This document shows, in pieces, positions 11,125 through 21,901 of a stretch of 64,000 nucleotides of DNA. The DNA comes from Trichomonas vaginalis G3. Taxonomy: Eukaryota > Parabasalia > Trichomonadida > Trichomonadidae. The stretch's first letter is position 1; each line of letters starts with the position of its first letter. A program made the translations under genes and the position numbers. The notes under the pieces are model-generated. The model had not been told where the DNA came from. It saw only the letters and a program-made list of their open reading frames with translations, and did no database searches. The stretch is taken from assembly GCF_026262505.1 (NCBI RefSeq), contig NC_067206.1, positions 26,985,896-27,049,895 of the forward strand. Reading direction: 5' to 3'.

Positions 11125-12381
11125 TTATTCTTCAAGATCATCAAGAAGTTCTCCTTGTGGTTCTTGTTGATGATCAGCCTGTTCGTAAGCTGTCTGTGTC
11201 TCATCTACAGGCCAATGCAAGAAACAGATGAAACAAAGAGAAATTCCATCAATTAATTTCGAATAAAGAGTAAATTTTGGTTCTCTTTGAACCATCATAG
11301 AATAAATGGAAGCTCCAGAAGTAAGAAGCAATATAATAACATGTATAAGTGATGAATATAGCTCTGTTGATCTGCTGTCAACACTTAAAGGTAATCTGAG
11401 TGAATTTAAGCAAACTAAAGCTAATAAGCCAAATAAAATAGTATCATCAAGAATATATTCAATCTCTATACCAGTTATATACAAAGGAAGTAAGTATAAG
11501 AACGTAATTGCTAAATGAAATTGGAAAATGTATTTTAAGTACTTAATATCGGATTGTCTTCTGTAAATATACGCCCATGTTAATATGTTGAATATGGCAA
11601 AGTAAAAGGAATGTGATAATCTGTTATTTATTTGAATAAATAATTTATATTTTTCTTCGTTAATTAAACTAAGTATTGGATTGATTGGAAATAGAAATAC
11701 GAGAGAAACTGTGTTTGCAAATGATATAATTTGATGAATTAGTGTTGGTTGTTTCCTATTTATGCTGAAATTGGCTCTAATATATGAATGGAAGATCATA
11801 ACAAAGGCTATGTATATAATGGATTGGAATGTGATGTTAATAAGGAAGAAAACTAAGTTGTCGTACTTCCAAATCATTGTAAGTTCAATTAAAGAACCTT
11901 CTAAGAGGTTGAAATTGAATTTTGAAGATATACTATCCTTTGTAAAGTTAGATGCTGTATAGAATTGTGAAAATTGGCCTCTTTTTATGTAATACGATTT
12001 TTCTGCAACGTCTACTTGGTTAACTTTTGAATTATTGAATTCTTCTGTAAATACTCCTGATGCAACAGCTATTAATGGCTTCGAAAAAAGGCTTCTTGAA
12101 GTAAAACCGAATTTCACATTTTTGAAATATGGTTTGAGGCCAGATAGGATTGTACTGAGTTCGAAATTGTCACTTATAGACTTATTGGCATAAGATATTA
12201 AATTAACTTGTTGAGAAGGAATTAATATTATTGTTAAAACTAATAATCCTGCTGCAAACACGTAAATAAAACCCATTAAAAGGAGTGATCGCGGTTTCAT
12301 TAGTTCATACATTTCTGTTAGCATCTCTGTTTGGCTTTTATTGGTAATTTCGACATCGTTCAGTTCGATTTCACTAGGCAT
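11125..12381 (-). CDS. Polytopic membrane protein, 1+7 TM layout (Wntless/TMEM181-like topology)
   Basis: The protein is 418 aa. An N-terminal cytosolic stretch precedes one membrane segment at about 32-54. A probably lumenal domain of about 115 residues follows (VKFGFTSRSLFSKPLIAVA), then seven closely spaced hydrophobic segments (starting VFFLINITFQSIIYIAFVMI and ending LIDGISLCFICFLHW) and an acidic, Gln-rich tail. One TM, a lumenal domain and then seven TMs is the layout of Wntless, TMEM181 and GOST-type trafficking proteins. I see the topology, not a diagnostic motif, so a role in secretory cargo transport is inference. An initiator-like TCATT lies 13 bases upstream of the ATG. Confidence 0.6.
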   Translation of the reverse strand: MPSEIELNDVEITNKSQTEMLTEMYELMKPRSLLLMGFIYVFAAGLLVLTIILIPSQQVNLISYANKSISDNFELSTILSGLKPYFKNVKFGFTSRSLFSKPLIAVASGVFTEEFNNSKVNQVDVAEKSYYIKRGQFSQFYTASNFTKDSISSKFNFNLLEGSLIELTMIWKYDNLVFFLINITFQSIIYIAFVMIFHSYIRANFSINRKQPTLIHQIISFANTVSLVFLFPINPILSLINEEKYKLFIQINNRLSHSFYFAIFNILTWAYIYRRQSDIKYLKYIFQFHLAITFLYLLPLYITGIEIEYILDDTILFGLLALVCLNSLRLPLSVDSRSTELYSSLIHVIILLLTSGASIYSMMVQREPKFTLYSKLIDGISLCFICFLHWPVDETQTAYEQADHQQEPQGELLDDLEE

Positions 12382-12391
12382 GATAAAGAAA

Positions 12392-12396
12392 AATGA
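12392..12396 (-). promoter_or_regulatory. Initiator (Inr), TCATT
   Basis: On the minus strand TCATT has its A at 12394, 13 bases before the ATG of the membrane protein at 12381. Confidence 0.45.
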
Positions 12397-12492
12397 TTTT
12401 ATAGGTAAAAATATATAAACAATTATATTAAAGTATTGATAATAAGAACAAGATCTATTTTTACAGAAACAACAAAAAAATAAATAACAAAT

Positions 12493-12858
12493 TTATTCAT
12501 TTGTGGTATAGGCTATATCAAGCATGAAACCTGGAACGAAGTCATAACCTTCTAAAGTTGTAGTTTCTACTAAATTCATATCTTCTAAATCTATTGTTCC
12601 TAAATTTTGCATTTGCCAGCCTCCTTCTGTCATGTTTGGTATTACCATCATGAATGATAATGTTTTCACATCGCTGAGCTTTGCTGTTCTAATGATTGTG
12701 TACGATAATTCACGTAAGGTTGCATCTTTCCATGTATAGACATATGCCTCTGGAGAAGGGAATTCTTTTGCAAATTCTGCGACTGTGTGATGGTTGTCCT
12801 TTTGGAAGAATGTTCGGATAAGTGTTGGGCAAACTTCAATTCGGTCAACAACAGTCAT
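12493..12858 (-). CDS. SAP18: SAP18 (Sin3-associated polypeptide 18)
   Basis: This is a compact 121-aa protein matching SAP18 along its length. It shows CPTLIRTFF (10-18) for the family's CPLLLRVF, YTWKDATLRELSYTI (41-55) for YTWMDATLKELTSLV, and GYDFVPGFMLDIA near the end for the family's GDYLDIAI. SAP18 adopts a ubiquitin-like fold and joins the Sin3-HDAC corepressor and the exon-junction-linked ASAP/PSAP complexes. The length is close to the conserved core (animal SAP18 is about 150 aa with extensions). No extra domain is present. It lies head-to-tail behind the coiled-coil gene on the same strand. Confidence 0.88.
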   Translation of the reverse strand: MTVVDRIEVCPTLIRTFFQKDNHHTVAEFAKEFPSPEAYVYTWKDATLRELSYTIIRTAKLSDVKTLSFMMVIPNMTEGGWQMQNLGTIDLEDMNLVETTTLEGYDFVPGFMLDIAYTTNE

Positions 12859-13338
12859 TTTGACAGTTTACAATATTTTTTGACAACTTGAAATTTATTA
12901 TGTCAAAAAAATCAATAATAATTCATTAACTCCTTGTTCGCATGTGCTAGATGGGATTGATGATCATCAACATGAATTATATACATACAACAATATTTTG
13001 TTCAATATATTCTAGCCTAGGTAAATCATCACTCCATAATTATTATTTGGATCATGTTATGATACTGAAATTCCTCAATAATTTTTCACCATGAGAAGAT
13101 AATTCTGAGTAAACAATCTCAAGATAATCATTTCCAGATAAAATCCAATATTTTATTGAATTCATATATGGGCATTATTTTATTATATGATAATGGTGAT
13201 CACAGATATGCCTCTACTAAGCACAATTCATAGTGAAGTTCTATCAAAAAGGTTTGAGTTTATCATAAAAATGAACAAATATCTGAATTTTATAGTCGCT
13301 AGAATACCCAACAAAAGAAAAATACTACATTAAGCGTT
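12859..13338. other. AT-rich intergenic region
   Basis: Upstream region of SAP18 and 3' flank of the coiled-coil gene. I see no ORF, RNA gene or clear initiator motif. Confidence 0.4.
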
Positions 13339-14091
13339 TCATTCAAATCTGAAACGAGACATAGCCTGAGTGATTAAATAATAATGTGATGCCTTAACAT
13401 CGATTTCAGCTTGTATGCGTCTAGAATTGCCCATATCTCGTTTTTGGAGCTCAAGTTCATGAATTTCGTCAGCAATTCTAGCAGAGATATCTCTTGCTTT
13501 CAAAAGTTCAACTATGATTTCTCTCTTCTTTTCAAGCTTCTGATCTCTGAATGGGAATGGCAGCGTTTGAATTATTTGAATTACAGTTTGAAGTGTGGCA
13601 GGTAATGAGTGTGTATTAGCTGTAATTGCTGTATTATTGAATGGAACGCCGTCTATTCTCTGTAAATCAAGAGCAGGAGGTGTTAATATTTCTTTAAATA
13701 AAGCTTCGTATTCAGCAATAAGCTTCTTAGCATGTTTTCGCTGTTTTTCCATTGATGCAAGTGAATTTGCTGATTTACGTTCTGAATCTACCTTTCTTGT
13801 TAATTGTTCTTGTAATTCTGCAATTTCTTTTTCTAACGATCTATTTTCTTTTTTAATTCTTCTTAATTCAGTTAAAGTTTCAGAAGCTCCTTCAAGCATC
13901 TTTTGTGCTCTGTCTGATGCTTCCATCAAAGAAAGCTCTCTTTCTTGTAATTTTGATTCATCTTCATCTGCAAGCACTCTCAGCCTTGAAGCTTCCTTCC
14001 TGAGCTTAGCATTACCAGCTTCTAGCTCACGGATGCGAGCTTGGAGTGCCGCCATGGCATCAACAGCTGCCTTAGAATCGTAGAAATCCAT
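13339..14091 (-). CDS. Coiled-coil protein, about 250 aa
   Basis: I chose the ATG at 14091 (MDFYDSKAAVDAMAALQ). The frame is open upstream with ATGs at 14133 and 14160, but those residues are aromatic/hydrophobic and unlike the body. Residues about 10-150 are a nearly continuous heptad-rich coiled coil (IRELEAGNAKLRKEASRLR). A Pro-containing hinge follows (LTPPALDLQRIDGVPFNN) and a second helical part (about 165-250) ends in a predicted coil. There are no catalytic motifs. Such proteins are usually cytoskeletal or scaffold components; trichomonads have many in the axostyle, costa and basal bodies, but nothing here proves that location. Confidence 0.65.
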   Translation of the reverse strand: MDFYDSKAAVDAMAALQARIRELEAGNAKLRKEASRLRVLADEDESKLQERELSLMEASDRAQKMLEGASETLTELRRIKKENRSLEKEIAELQEQLTRKVDSERKSANSLASMEKQRKHAKKLIAEYEALFKEILTPPALDLQRIDGVPFNNTAITANTHSLPATLQTVIQIIQTLPFPFRDQKLEKKREIIVELLKARDISARIADEIHELELQKRDMGNSRRIQAEIDVKASHYYLITQAMSRFRFE

Positions 14092-15685
14092 TATCCAGAC
14101 GTTAAGAACAAAATTTCTGAAGTTTACTTTCATGACTTTGAAAATAAAAATTACTTTCACTATAATAAGTTTATTGCAAGCATGTGGCTATGGTTATTAA
14201 ATTTTTTCATTATGCTCCTATACAATGACCTTTTGATACATGAAATATATCTCATTCTTTCCTTCTACTGGCAATACTGTAAAAATATGTTGTTAGCTTA
14301 TCATTTGTTGCAAAATAAGTCATACTTGTTATATAAAAACACATATTAATATATTTATTTGCATTGTATAGAGACACATCGAAACTCTTCCCACCAGGAA
14401 CTACTTTCAAGTTCTCTTGTATATGAAGAGCTATATGATCACAATAGAATTAGCTTATGCTGGAATTTTCTGGATACCGCTCTTTATTTGATTTACTCCA
14501 AGAAAACTTCAGTATAAACGAATTACAGATAAATTTTTGAGCTCTCTTTGGAACATATACCACAAACACATTATGCTTGGGCAGAGAACTTCCCATGGAC
14601 ACCGGTGATCAAATGAGATGTTTCAGAAAAAGTCTGCCCTATTCGATCAAATACTGATTAATTGGTCACTTGAGAGCCGGGTATCACTAGTAAAAGATCA
14701 TTAAAGGAAAGCCTTTACGAATCCTCTCATTAAATGAGAGGCTTCGTATAGAACTTTGCCCCATTCGAATAAATTAACATCCTTGACCCCTGTTGAATCA
14801 GAGAGTAATAGTATAGCGAGTGAGAGGAATAACGTATAACTAATATCCCAAGAAACACAATAATTATGCAGCTTTGCTCTTATGCCCTTGAATCTAGACT
14901 ACACAAAAGTCGTGTCTTTGCCTTTTAGAATTCTCATGGAATATAAATTGGGGATTTCCATGATATGGATGGGACAATACTATGATTAACCAGTTAACAG
15001 TTAGAGGTGACTCTATATGTAGTCTACCATAAGAAAATGGCATTTTTTGTTGTTTTGATAGCAACCTTTGAATTCCAAAAATTTGACACATTACAAAAGT
15101 AAATTTTGTAAACTAAAAACGGCAAATTTGGGGAGAAACACCCAACTCCCAAGTTTTGAAAAAAACATAAATGGAAACAAAAATGAGAAACGATTTCAGG
15201 CTATCTTCTCCGCAAAGCTTGGTGAACATCAATTGCATGAGATATTCCAAATCATCAGCATGCTATAATTTGATAAAGGCTGAGTTCGTGAGAGCATAAA
15301 AACACGAAATATTAAAATTCAATGCTCTCACAAAACAAATTTAGAATATTTATAAAAGATAATTTACAAACATTAATGTATATTTGTTCAGTAAAAATTA
15401 AATGACCTCTTAAAAGTTTTCCTTCATAAATCTTGCACATTGCATTATGATCAACAATACAGAAAAGAAATATTTGGATTGAAAAGGGTTTCGTTAAAAT
15501 TAGTGAATCATTTTGAATAGACGCTATTCAAAGTTCTCTAAATTTTGGACCAAGTCAATAACGACCTGCATTACAATACTCAATCATTATTTCACATGTC
15601 AAGTCAGTTTGAGAATCTTTTTTTCTTATTTTGGATTCAAAGGAAGATGATTATTTGTAGTTTTTTTTTCCTGAGCTGATTACAG
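14092..15685. other. 1.6-kb non-coding region with degenerate repeated module
   Basis: No convincing gene. It contains two diverged copies of a 46-base module (14607-14652 and 14728-14774) sharing AAATGAGA...TTCG...TGCCC.ATTCGA.(T)AAAT, and a small palindrome (CCTCTCATTAAATGAGAGG, 14722-14740 approximately). A 65-codon minus-strand frame at 14894-15091 has no family I recognise. Confidence 0.4.
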
Positions 15686-16867
15686 ATGTCGAAGAGGCAA
15701 AAGAGTTTTTTAGGATTAGATGTTTTAACAAAAGCTATTCTAGAACAGCAAGCAAAAATCAGCTCATTAACGGAAGTAAAAAACTCTTGTTTGATTTGTG
15801 TTAAACAATTCCAAGATGATATAACCGAATTAAAATCATGCTTACTTAAATTTAAAACTGCAATGAATTCCAAAGCGGTTCTTCATGCTCAAATTCCATT
15901 ATCTAACGAAAGTCAGCCGACGTTAAAATTATTGAGAAATTACATTGTCCAATTCAGCATTACTTCACAGATTCCTATGAATGATGTTTTATGCTCGGTC
16001 AAATATTCGAAAAATGGTGCGTATTTCGCATTTTCAACTTATCTAAAATTATTTTTATACGATGCGAACAAAAACGAATGCATACAAGCAGTCTCCCTTC
16101 CTTTTGATACCAGCAAAGCTTACGAAAAGGCCACAAGAGACGTAGTTTTTTCACCAGATAGCAAGTATTTGGTTGTTTGTGCCGCAGACTTTTCAATTTT
16201 CGCATTCAACGTCCCAATGCTTACTCATGCTGCAACCATTCAAAAATCATCAGAAGCGGCCGCAGCAATTGCGTTTTTCAACGACGGTAAACGACTCATT
16301 ACAACCAACAAAAATGGCGTCATCAATCTATGGAGTTTACCACAGTTCGAACTTATTAAGAGTGTTAAATTCGCGAAAAACCAAAATATTGTTTCAGTTT
16401 TGATAACAAATGGCGACAGCAGCGTTATTGTTCTGGCATCTAATAGCGATATATGCTTTTACGATTCTAACTTAGCTCAAGAACCTCAGATTGTTTCGGC
16501 AGAATCAACATTCGTTTACAGCGGCGCATTATCGCGTAGTTCAACATATCTTTGCATAGCAGCGCAGGATCCTAACGCTAAATTATTTAATTTAGTCGGA
16601 AAATTTAGATTGGAAAAGAACTTGGTTGGTCATACAGATTATATTATCGGAGTTGAGTTTTCCCCTGACGGGAAACTCGTTTTTACAGCATCAAAGGACG
16701 AAACAATACGAGTTTGGGACGTAGAAACAGGAGAAATGCTTGCTACATTGACTTGTCATCATAATACAGTTTTTGCAGTTTCTCATCATCCTACAAGGAA
16801 TCAGATCATTTCGTGCTCCGGAGATGGGTCAATATGTATTACCTCATATACTATTGTAAATAAATAA
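15686..16867 (+). CDS. WD40-repeat protein with N-terminal coiled coil (Tup1/Groucho-like layout)
   Basis: The protein is 393 aa. Residues 1-70 are helical with a short coiled coil (LTKAILEQQAKISSLTEVK). From about residue 100 to the end lie six to seven WD40 blades. The best is LVGHTDYIIGVEFSPDGKLV followed by FTASKDETIRVWDVETGEM, with the classic GH...WD pattern; earlier blades are degenerate (VVFSPDSKYLVVCAADF, GVINLWSLPQFELI). A helical oligomerisation segment followed by a propeller is the arrangement of Tup1-type corepressors, but also of many scaffolds, so the corepressor idea is only a possibility. It would fit the nearby SAP18 functionally, although gene order in such genomes is not operonic. 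Start ATG at 15686. Confidence 0.75.
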   Translation: MSKRQKSFLGLDVLTKAILEQQAKISSLTEVKNSCLICVKQFQDDITELKSCLLKFKTAMNSKAVLHAQIPLSNESQPTLKLLRNYIVQFSITSQIPMNDVLCSVKYSKNGAYFAFSTYLKLFLYDANKNECIQAVSLPFDTSKAYEKATRDVVFSPDSKYLVVCAADFSIFAFNVPMLTHAATIQKSSEAAAAIAFFNDGKRLITTNKNGVINLWSLPQFELIKSVKFAKNQNIVSVLITNGDSSVIVLASNSDICFYDSNLAQEPQIVSAESTFVYSGALSRSSTYLCIAAQDPNAKLFNLVGKFRLEKNLVGHTDYIIGVEFSPDGKLVFTASKDETIRVWDVETGEMLATLTCHHNTVFAVSHHPTRNQIISCSGDGSICITSYTIVNK

Positions 16868-17401
16868 ATTCAAATCTTGGCGAAGATAATTTTATATACC
16901 TTTTGTAAATTGTTATTCAGAGAAAAATCTTTATATGAATAAAATCTATTTGTATATTTTTAGCAATTTGGCTCATATTTCATTCATTAAACAATAATTC
17001 CATATTTATTGATTGCTTTATGTCAATAAATCAGTAAAAGAGGTGGCGAACTATGATTGTGTGAAGGAAGCATGGAATAGTCCATTAGCGTATTAATGTT
17101 CTACGATAAAATCCTACCAACGTTAATTTATATGAACGAGAAAATTTGGTATTTGGCCATGACATTTGGGAACCTATAATAAAATCAATTCAGGTTGCAG
17201 CCTGCTAAATGTCTTTTAGCAACGGTTGGTTTTTGCAGGATAATTGAATAAAAATCAGCAAAAGCATTAAATTTAATCTACAACACATATGAAAGCAATA
17301 GGTTGCTCATATTTACATACTTTAATTAATATATAATTTTAATTATTTCAATGAAATTAGATTCAATATGAAATTGAAATACATATAATTGCTTTTAAAG
17401 A
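16868..17401. other. AT-rich intergenic region
   Basis: 3' flank of the WD40 gene up to the TTAA at 17402. I see nothing recognisable in it. Confidence 0.4.
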
Positions 17402-17701
17402 TTAAGGATACCCTTACGTGTCAGATTTTTTGCGCATACGAAGAAGTCATGCTAGACATGAGCTATAAACCTGAAATTTTAGCAACATATTTAAAACTTT
17501 TTAAACTACAATACACTTTAATATTCAAGAACAAAAATATTCTTTTTAGAAATTACATAATTATTTTATGTGAAATCTATATAAAAACATATTTTGCGAG
17601 CGTAACTTTTTTCTTTATAAGCACCTTATATGACTGATAAACTGTGAAGGCACATAATTGTTAATTCATAGAGTTGATATGTTTCCAAAATTGAGAGGAA
17701 A

Positions 17702-17767
17702 TTTGAAAATTGAATACCCTTTCAATTCAATTTTCAAAAGATATCAGCTCCTTCAATAATTGAAGGA
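17702..17767. other. Two adjacent perfect hairpins
   Basis: A 13-bp perfect inverted repeat (TTTGAAAATTGAA at 17702-17714 against 17726-17738, 11-base loop) is followed by a 19-base palindrome (TCCTTCAATAATTGAAGGA, 17749-17767). They lie in non-coding DNA inside the candidate Kolobok element. Role unknown. Confidence 0.5.
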
Positions 17768-20088
17768 CGATTTTGATCATTTGCTCTTAAAACAAGTATG
17801 CCATGGAGAAAAAAGTTACGCTCGCAAATCTGAAATATAACTATCATATAAAAAAATTAAATTTCTAATTTTTTACTCTATAGATATTATTGGCCACTTG
17901 TGTAATGCATAAAAGTTTATGTCATATGCATACATTTGGAAGTATGGGAGACGAGGGAAATTACTTCTATGAGGGACTAGGATTTTTAAAAATTTCTCTA
18001 TCGGACTCACCATTCAATTTCTCGAAAATTAAAAAAAATCAATAATAGCTAAAATGTATTATGCATAACAAATTTTAATGTTACACGGTATTTTTTGAAC
18101 TTCATGACATGAATTTTCTTTATATTATTTTTTTTTTGGATTTTCTATGATTTATGCGATAGGCTGGAACAACATTGTAAGTGCAATGATATCATTTATA
18201 GAGAAATCTAAAACTTCAGCATTCAGAACTCGCAACCACAAAAATATTCATTTGCTAAGTAAGTAAAGTTGATTAAGTTCGACACTTAGCTTTTATACGT
18301 AAAACCAAGTGTGTATTGTTATTTCTTGTTAAATTATTGAGAAAAAAATAAATTGTAAGAGAAACGATACTGATTATTGAAATAATATTGAGGGTAGCTG
18401 CAGATTTCTTCATTAACATGCCGGAAATTTGTTAATCTTGGTTTTCTATCATAAAATCTGTCGAAGAATCTAAAAACGGAGATATGAAATAGAGATCATG
18501 TAAATCTAGAGTATCCTGTCAGAAAAATAGACTAAGCATGTAACCCTTTTTTGGTCATAAACACTTTTTACCACTTAGTCATACAGATGATCATTAAATT
18601 TAAACGAGCACTTTTTGTCAGAATTTATTCTTTTACAAAGACAGAAGATTTTAGTATTATTTAATATTAGTGCTGTAGCAAAATTCAAAAAACGGTGAAA
18701 ATTCAGTGAATTTGTGAATTCACATTTTTTTTCGACATTTTTCTTGATATATCCATGCACATTAAGAACACAGCTTTGATACGCTTAAAAAAGCATATTT
18801 CATATGAAATTGTTAAAGAAATAAACAATTTATATAAAAATTGCACTTATGGGCAGTTTAGATATATAATTTATATATAACATATATACAAATCCATAGA
18901 CAAAGTGCAATAACTACAATGTTGTAGAAAATTACAGCAGAAATACTGACTTTTTGAAGGATAATAAGAATTCTTCTAAAAATACTGAAAATTAACATAT
19001 TTCTGTACTCAATTTAGTATATGCACAGAAGTTATGATTTGGTGTTAGGTTTTTATGCCCCAAAATCTAGATTTTTGTGACATCAAATCTTATTAGTGGA
19101 TAAATCAAAGACTGTCATTTTGAAATAAGCTCATATCAATAAATATCCATTTAAAAGCCTTATTGTAATATGTAACTAGCAAAAAGCCTAATATTTATCA
19201 AAATTAATCAAATCAAATGATCAATATTCATGATATGTCATCAGCAATAGCTAATTGATATTTTATTTTGTATTGATATTCATTTTTCTCATATTATACA
19301 CGATTATATCTCTTTTTTTAAAAAAAGTTTTTATATTAGACATGAAAGTTGAATTAATACAATTTTGTACTAGAGTTTGTTTGTATATTAAATAATAATG
19401 ATATATACTTCAACATATTGCGTCTCACCATTACCAAAATGTAATTTTGCATACAATTTTCTTTCATTTAACAATGATGTTATTTGAAAAGTGATACTTC
19501 CATGATTATTGATTAATGTTCCATCATATATAGGAATGAATGTTAAACAAGACACGCCTGCAGCTGGGTGCATTCGTGGCATTGTGATAAGGCTTATATA
19601 TAAAGACTTCTCTCGATCAGCATTACGTCAAATGAATATTGACCCATTATTTTGGCGATGCGCTAGTTCCAAGTAGAAATGCTTTGGTATATTTAGGTTA
19701 TGTCTATATGTTATGAATCATGGTATTATTGATAAAAACGTTCTTAGTCATTAAATCAATCCTAGTATCTAAAGATATAATTTAGATTTTTTTGTTTATT
19801 GCTAAAATTAAATACAGTATAACTTTCTTTCATATTGTCGGTACTAACAATACAAGATTGTGTTGAAAAAAACTTAAATATGCATGAAAATTAAATTTAA
19901 TGTGTAAATATGATAAAAATTTCAACTTTACTAATAACATACATAAGTTTCTGATAGTTTAATATAGTTCATATTGATGTGACTGTAAACTATATCAAAA
20001 AAATATTTTTAAATATTGTTATGCAAATAATGGGATTTCTAAGGAAAAAATGATTATATTTGTTATATAAAGCAATCTTTTTAATTAT

Positions 20089-20093
20089 TCACT
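20089..20093 (+). promoter_or_regulatory. Possible initiator, TCACT
   Basis: TCACT fits TCA(+1)Y(T/A), with the A at 20091, 39 bases before the transposase ATG. This is at the long end of typical leader lengths. Confidence 0.3.
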
Positions 20094-20129
20094 ACGTTTA
20101 TTACATTTTTTGCCGACCATTTACGTAAT

Positions 20130-21498
20130 ATGCCTCCACCAAGCAGACGCAAACAACAAAGTCGTGAAGCTAACGAAAAATCAATTGAAGCAAGAAAAAA
20201 CTCCCAAGAAAAGAATGCGCCAAAGGAAGTCGATCCAAAACACTGGACTGCTTCTGTAATTGTTAATGGTGACTCTTATACTCGAGCAAGGAATTTATTT
20301 CAAGATAACAATATTAAAGTGCCGAGTGAAAAAGAGTTTTACCGTCATCAAAAAGAAATAGGTAAGGTAATACTAGAATATAAAGAGCAATCTATTAAAA
20401 ATGCTCAACAAACAATGAAGAAAGATACATTTTTAAGCACTGATTCGCATTATAATGTTGGCAGAAATGCTACAGCGTGCCAAAGTTTAATGATGGACAA
20501 CCGTGGAAAAGTTGTTGGTGAAACAACTGTTATAAAAAAGAGCTCTGGAGGAGACTTTGAAGGCCCATCCAACATGATGGAAACAGAATGTACAAAGAGG
20601 ATGATGTCAAATTTTGACTTTACAAATGTTTCCACAGTGGTTCATGACAATGACAATAAAACGAAAGCCATCATCCAGCAATATGCTCCGAATGCTAAAA
20701 TTACACTTGATCCTCGTCATTGTGTACGTGCAGTTGGCAGAGCTTTCGAAAAGCTTGAAAATGGTGGATATAAAGAAGCAGCAGGAAAAGAAACTGTTAA
20801 TCAACAGAAAGAAAGTGAATCACAGCCAGCATTCCCAATCAAATCTAAAGCAGAAGAGCCGAAGAAACGTGGAAGACCATTAAAACACCAAGAAAAAAGT
20901 ATTTCATCAGATATATTCGAAAGTTATTAAGTGGTTCACTTTTATTATCATGCTTCCAATTGAAACAACGAAAAAAATTTTCCTATGGAAGAATACATTA
21001 AATCATTTTTTCGGAAGGCATGAAAATTGCCTTCACGAAAAAGACAAAGAATATCCTGTGTTTCAGCCACTTACAAAACCTGATTTAGCGAAGCAATTTC
21101 AACGTTTTACAGATGATGCCGCAAAGTTGATTCCAGAAATTGATCCTAATGCTCAAACACAACAAAATGAATCGATACATCACTCAATGCTTACTCAGTG
21201 TCCCAAAGGAAACAACGCAAAATCGTTTGAAATGCGTACGGCTGTTACAATTTTACAAAAAAACGAAGGAGAGAAATGCAAACAAGAAATATACAATCGT
21301 GTCAATAATTACCAAATATCTCCTTCAATCCGCGAACTCCAAAAACTTGAATATGAGAAAAATAAATCCAGAAATCAAAAGAAAGCTACACCAGAAACAA
21401 GAAAAGAGATCAACAAGGCAAGAAATGCAAAAAGATTTCCTAAGGATAACCCTACAGGTGATTACAGAGGAGGAAAGTGGACCCCACAAGATATCTAA
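20130..21498 (+). pseudogene. Kolobok/Mutator-like DDE transposase, frameshifted
   Basis: The first frame (20130-20930, 266 aa) has a basic N-terminus, then DSHYNVGRNATACQSLMMDN, GPSNMMETECTKRM, VVHDNDNKTKAI and LDPRHCVRAVGRAFEKL. The second (from about 20900, ATG at 20950, to 21498) has FFGRHENCLH, QTQQNESIHHSML and a basic tail. This order matches the Mutator-like domain found in Kolobok transposases: a first acidic residue, a GSSxxME-like block, an HDxD block, an H-containing block and a final NES with the catalytic Glu. An AT-hook-like KKRGRP lies before the frame change. Frame two stays open upstream of its ATG (SKVIKWFTFIIML), so a single frame change near 20900-20925 separates the halves. 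The copy is probably inactive, although the remaining coding sequence is well preserved, implying a fairly recent loss. Confidence 0.65.
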
Positions 21499-21892
21499 TT
21501 TTCAAATTTGAAATAAACACATATTTTCTTTGTATTTGAAAATATTTTTATATTATAAGATTTTTGAACCTATAAGTAGCATGACTAAAATTATATAATT
21601 TGCTCCTTTTTTATTTTAGTATACAAATATCCCATTTGTTATATGTTCGGTATATATATGATGATATTGTAATCAATTATGCTTAATGAAGCTTTATCCC
21701 GTGAACCCCTCATATTATTGGAAAATAAATAGCGAAAACATGTAGAGCTGCTATGTTCTCAAGTGTATGCTGATTTTTGGATTATTTCATGAAAACTAAT
21801 GGTGGGATATCTTGCATTATTTAAAAAAATTGAACTATGCAAAAATAAATAGTATTATATTTTTTCTCATGAAATGCTATTATGAGACAACC
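21499..21892. other. Non-coding DNA 3' of the transposase
   Basis: AT-rich sequence between the transposase and the nested inverted-repeat element. No ORF or repeat seen. Confidence 0.35.
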
Positions 21893-21901
21893 ATAAAAAA
21901 C

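Noticed and set aside
17389-17637. 82-codon frame at the left edge of the TTAA interval
   Set aside because: It begins at TTG, is Leu/Phe/Lys-rich from AT-rich DNA, and spans the candidate terminus.
19388-19582. 64-codon minus-strand frame with slightly higher GC
   Set aside because: Short, without family resemblance or initiator; possibly a scrap of an old coding sequence, but not supportable as a gene.
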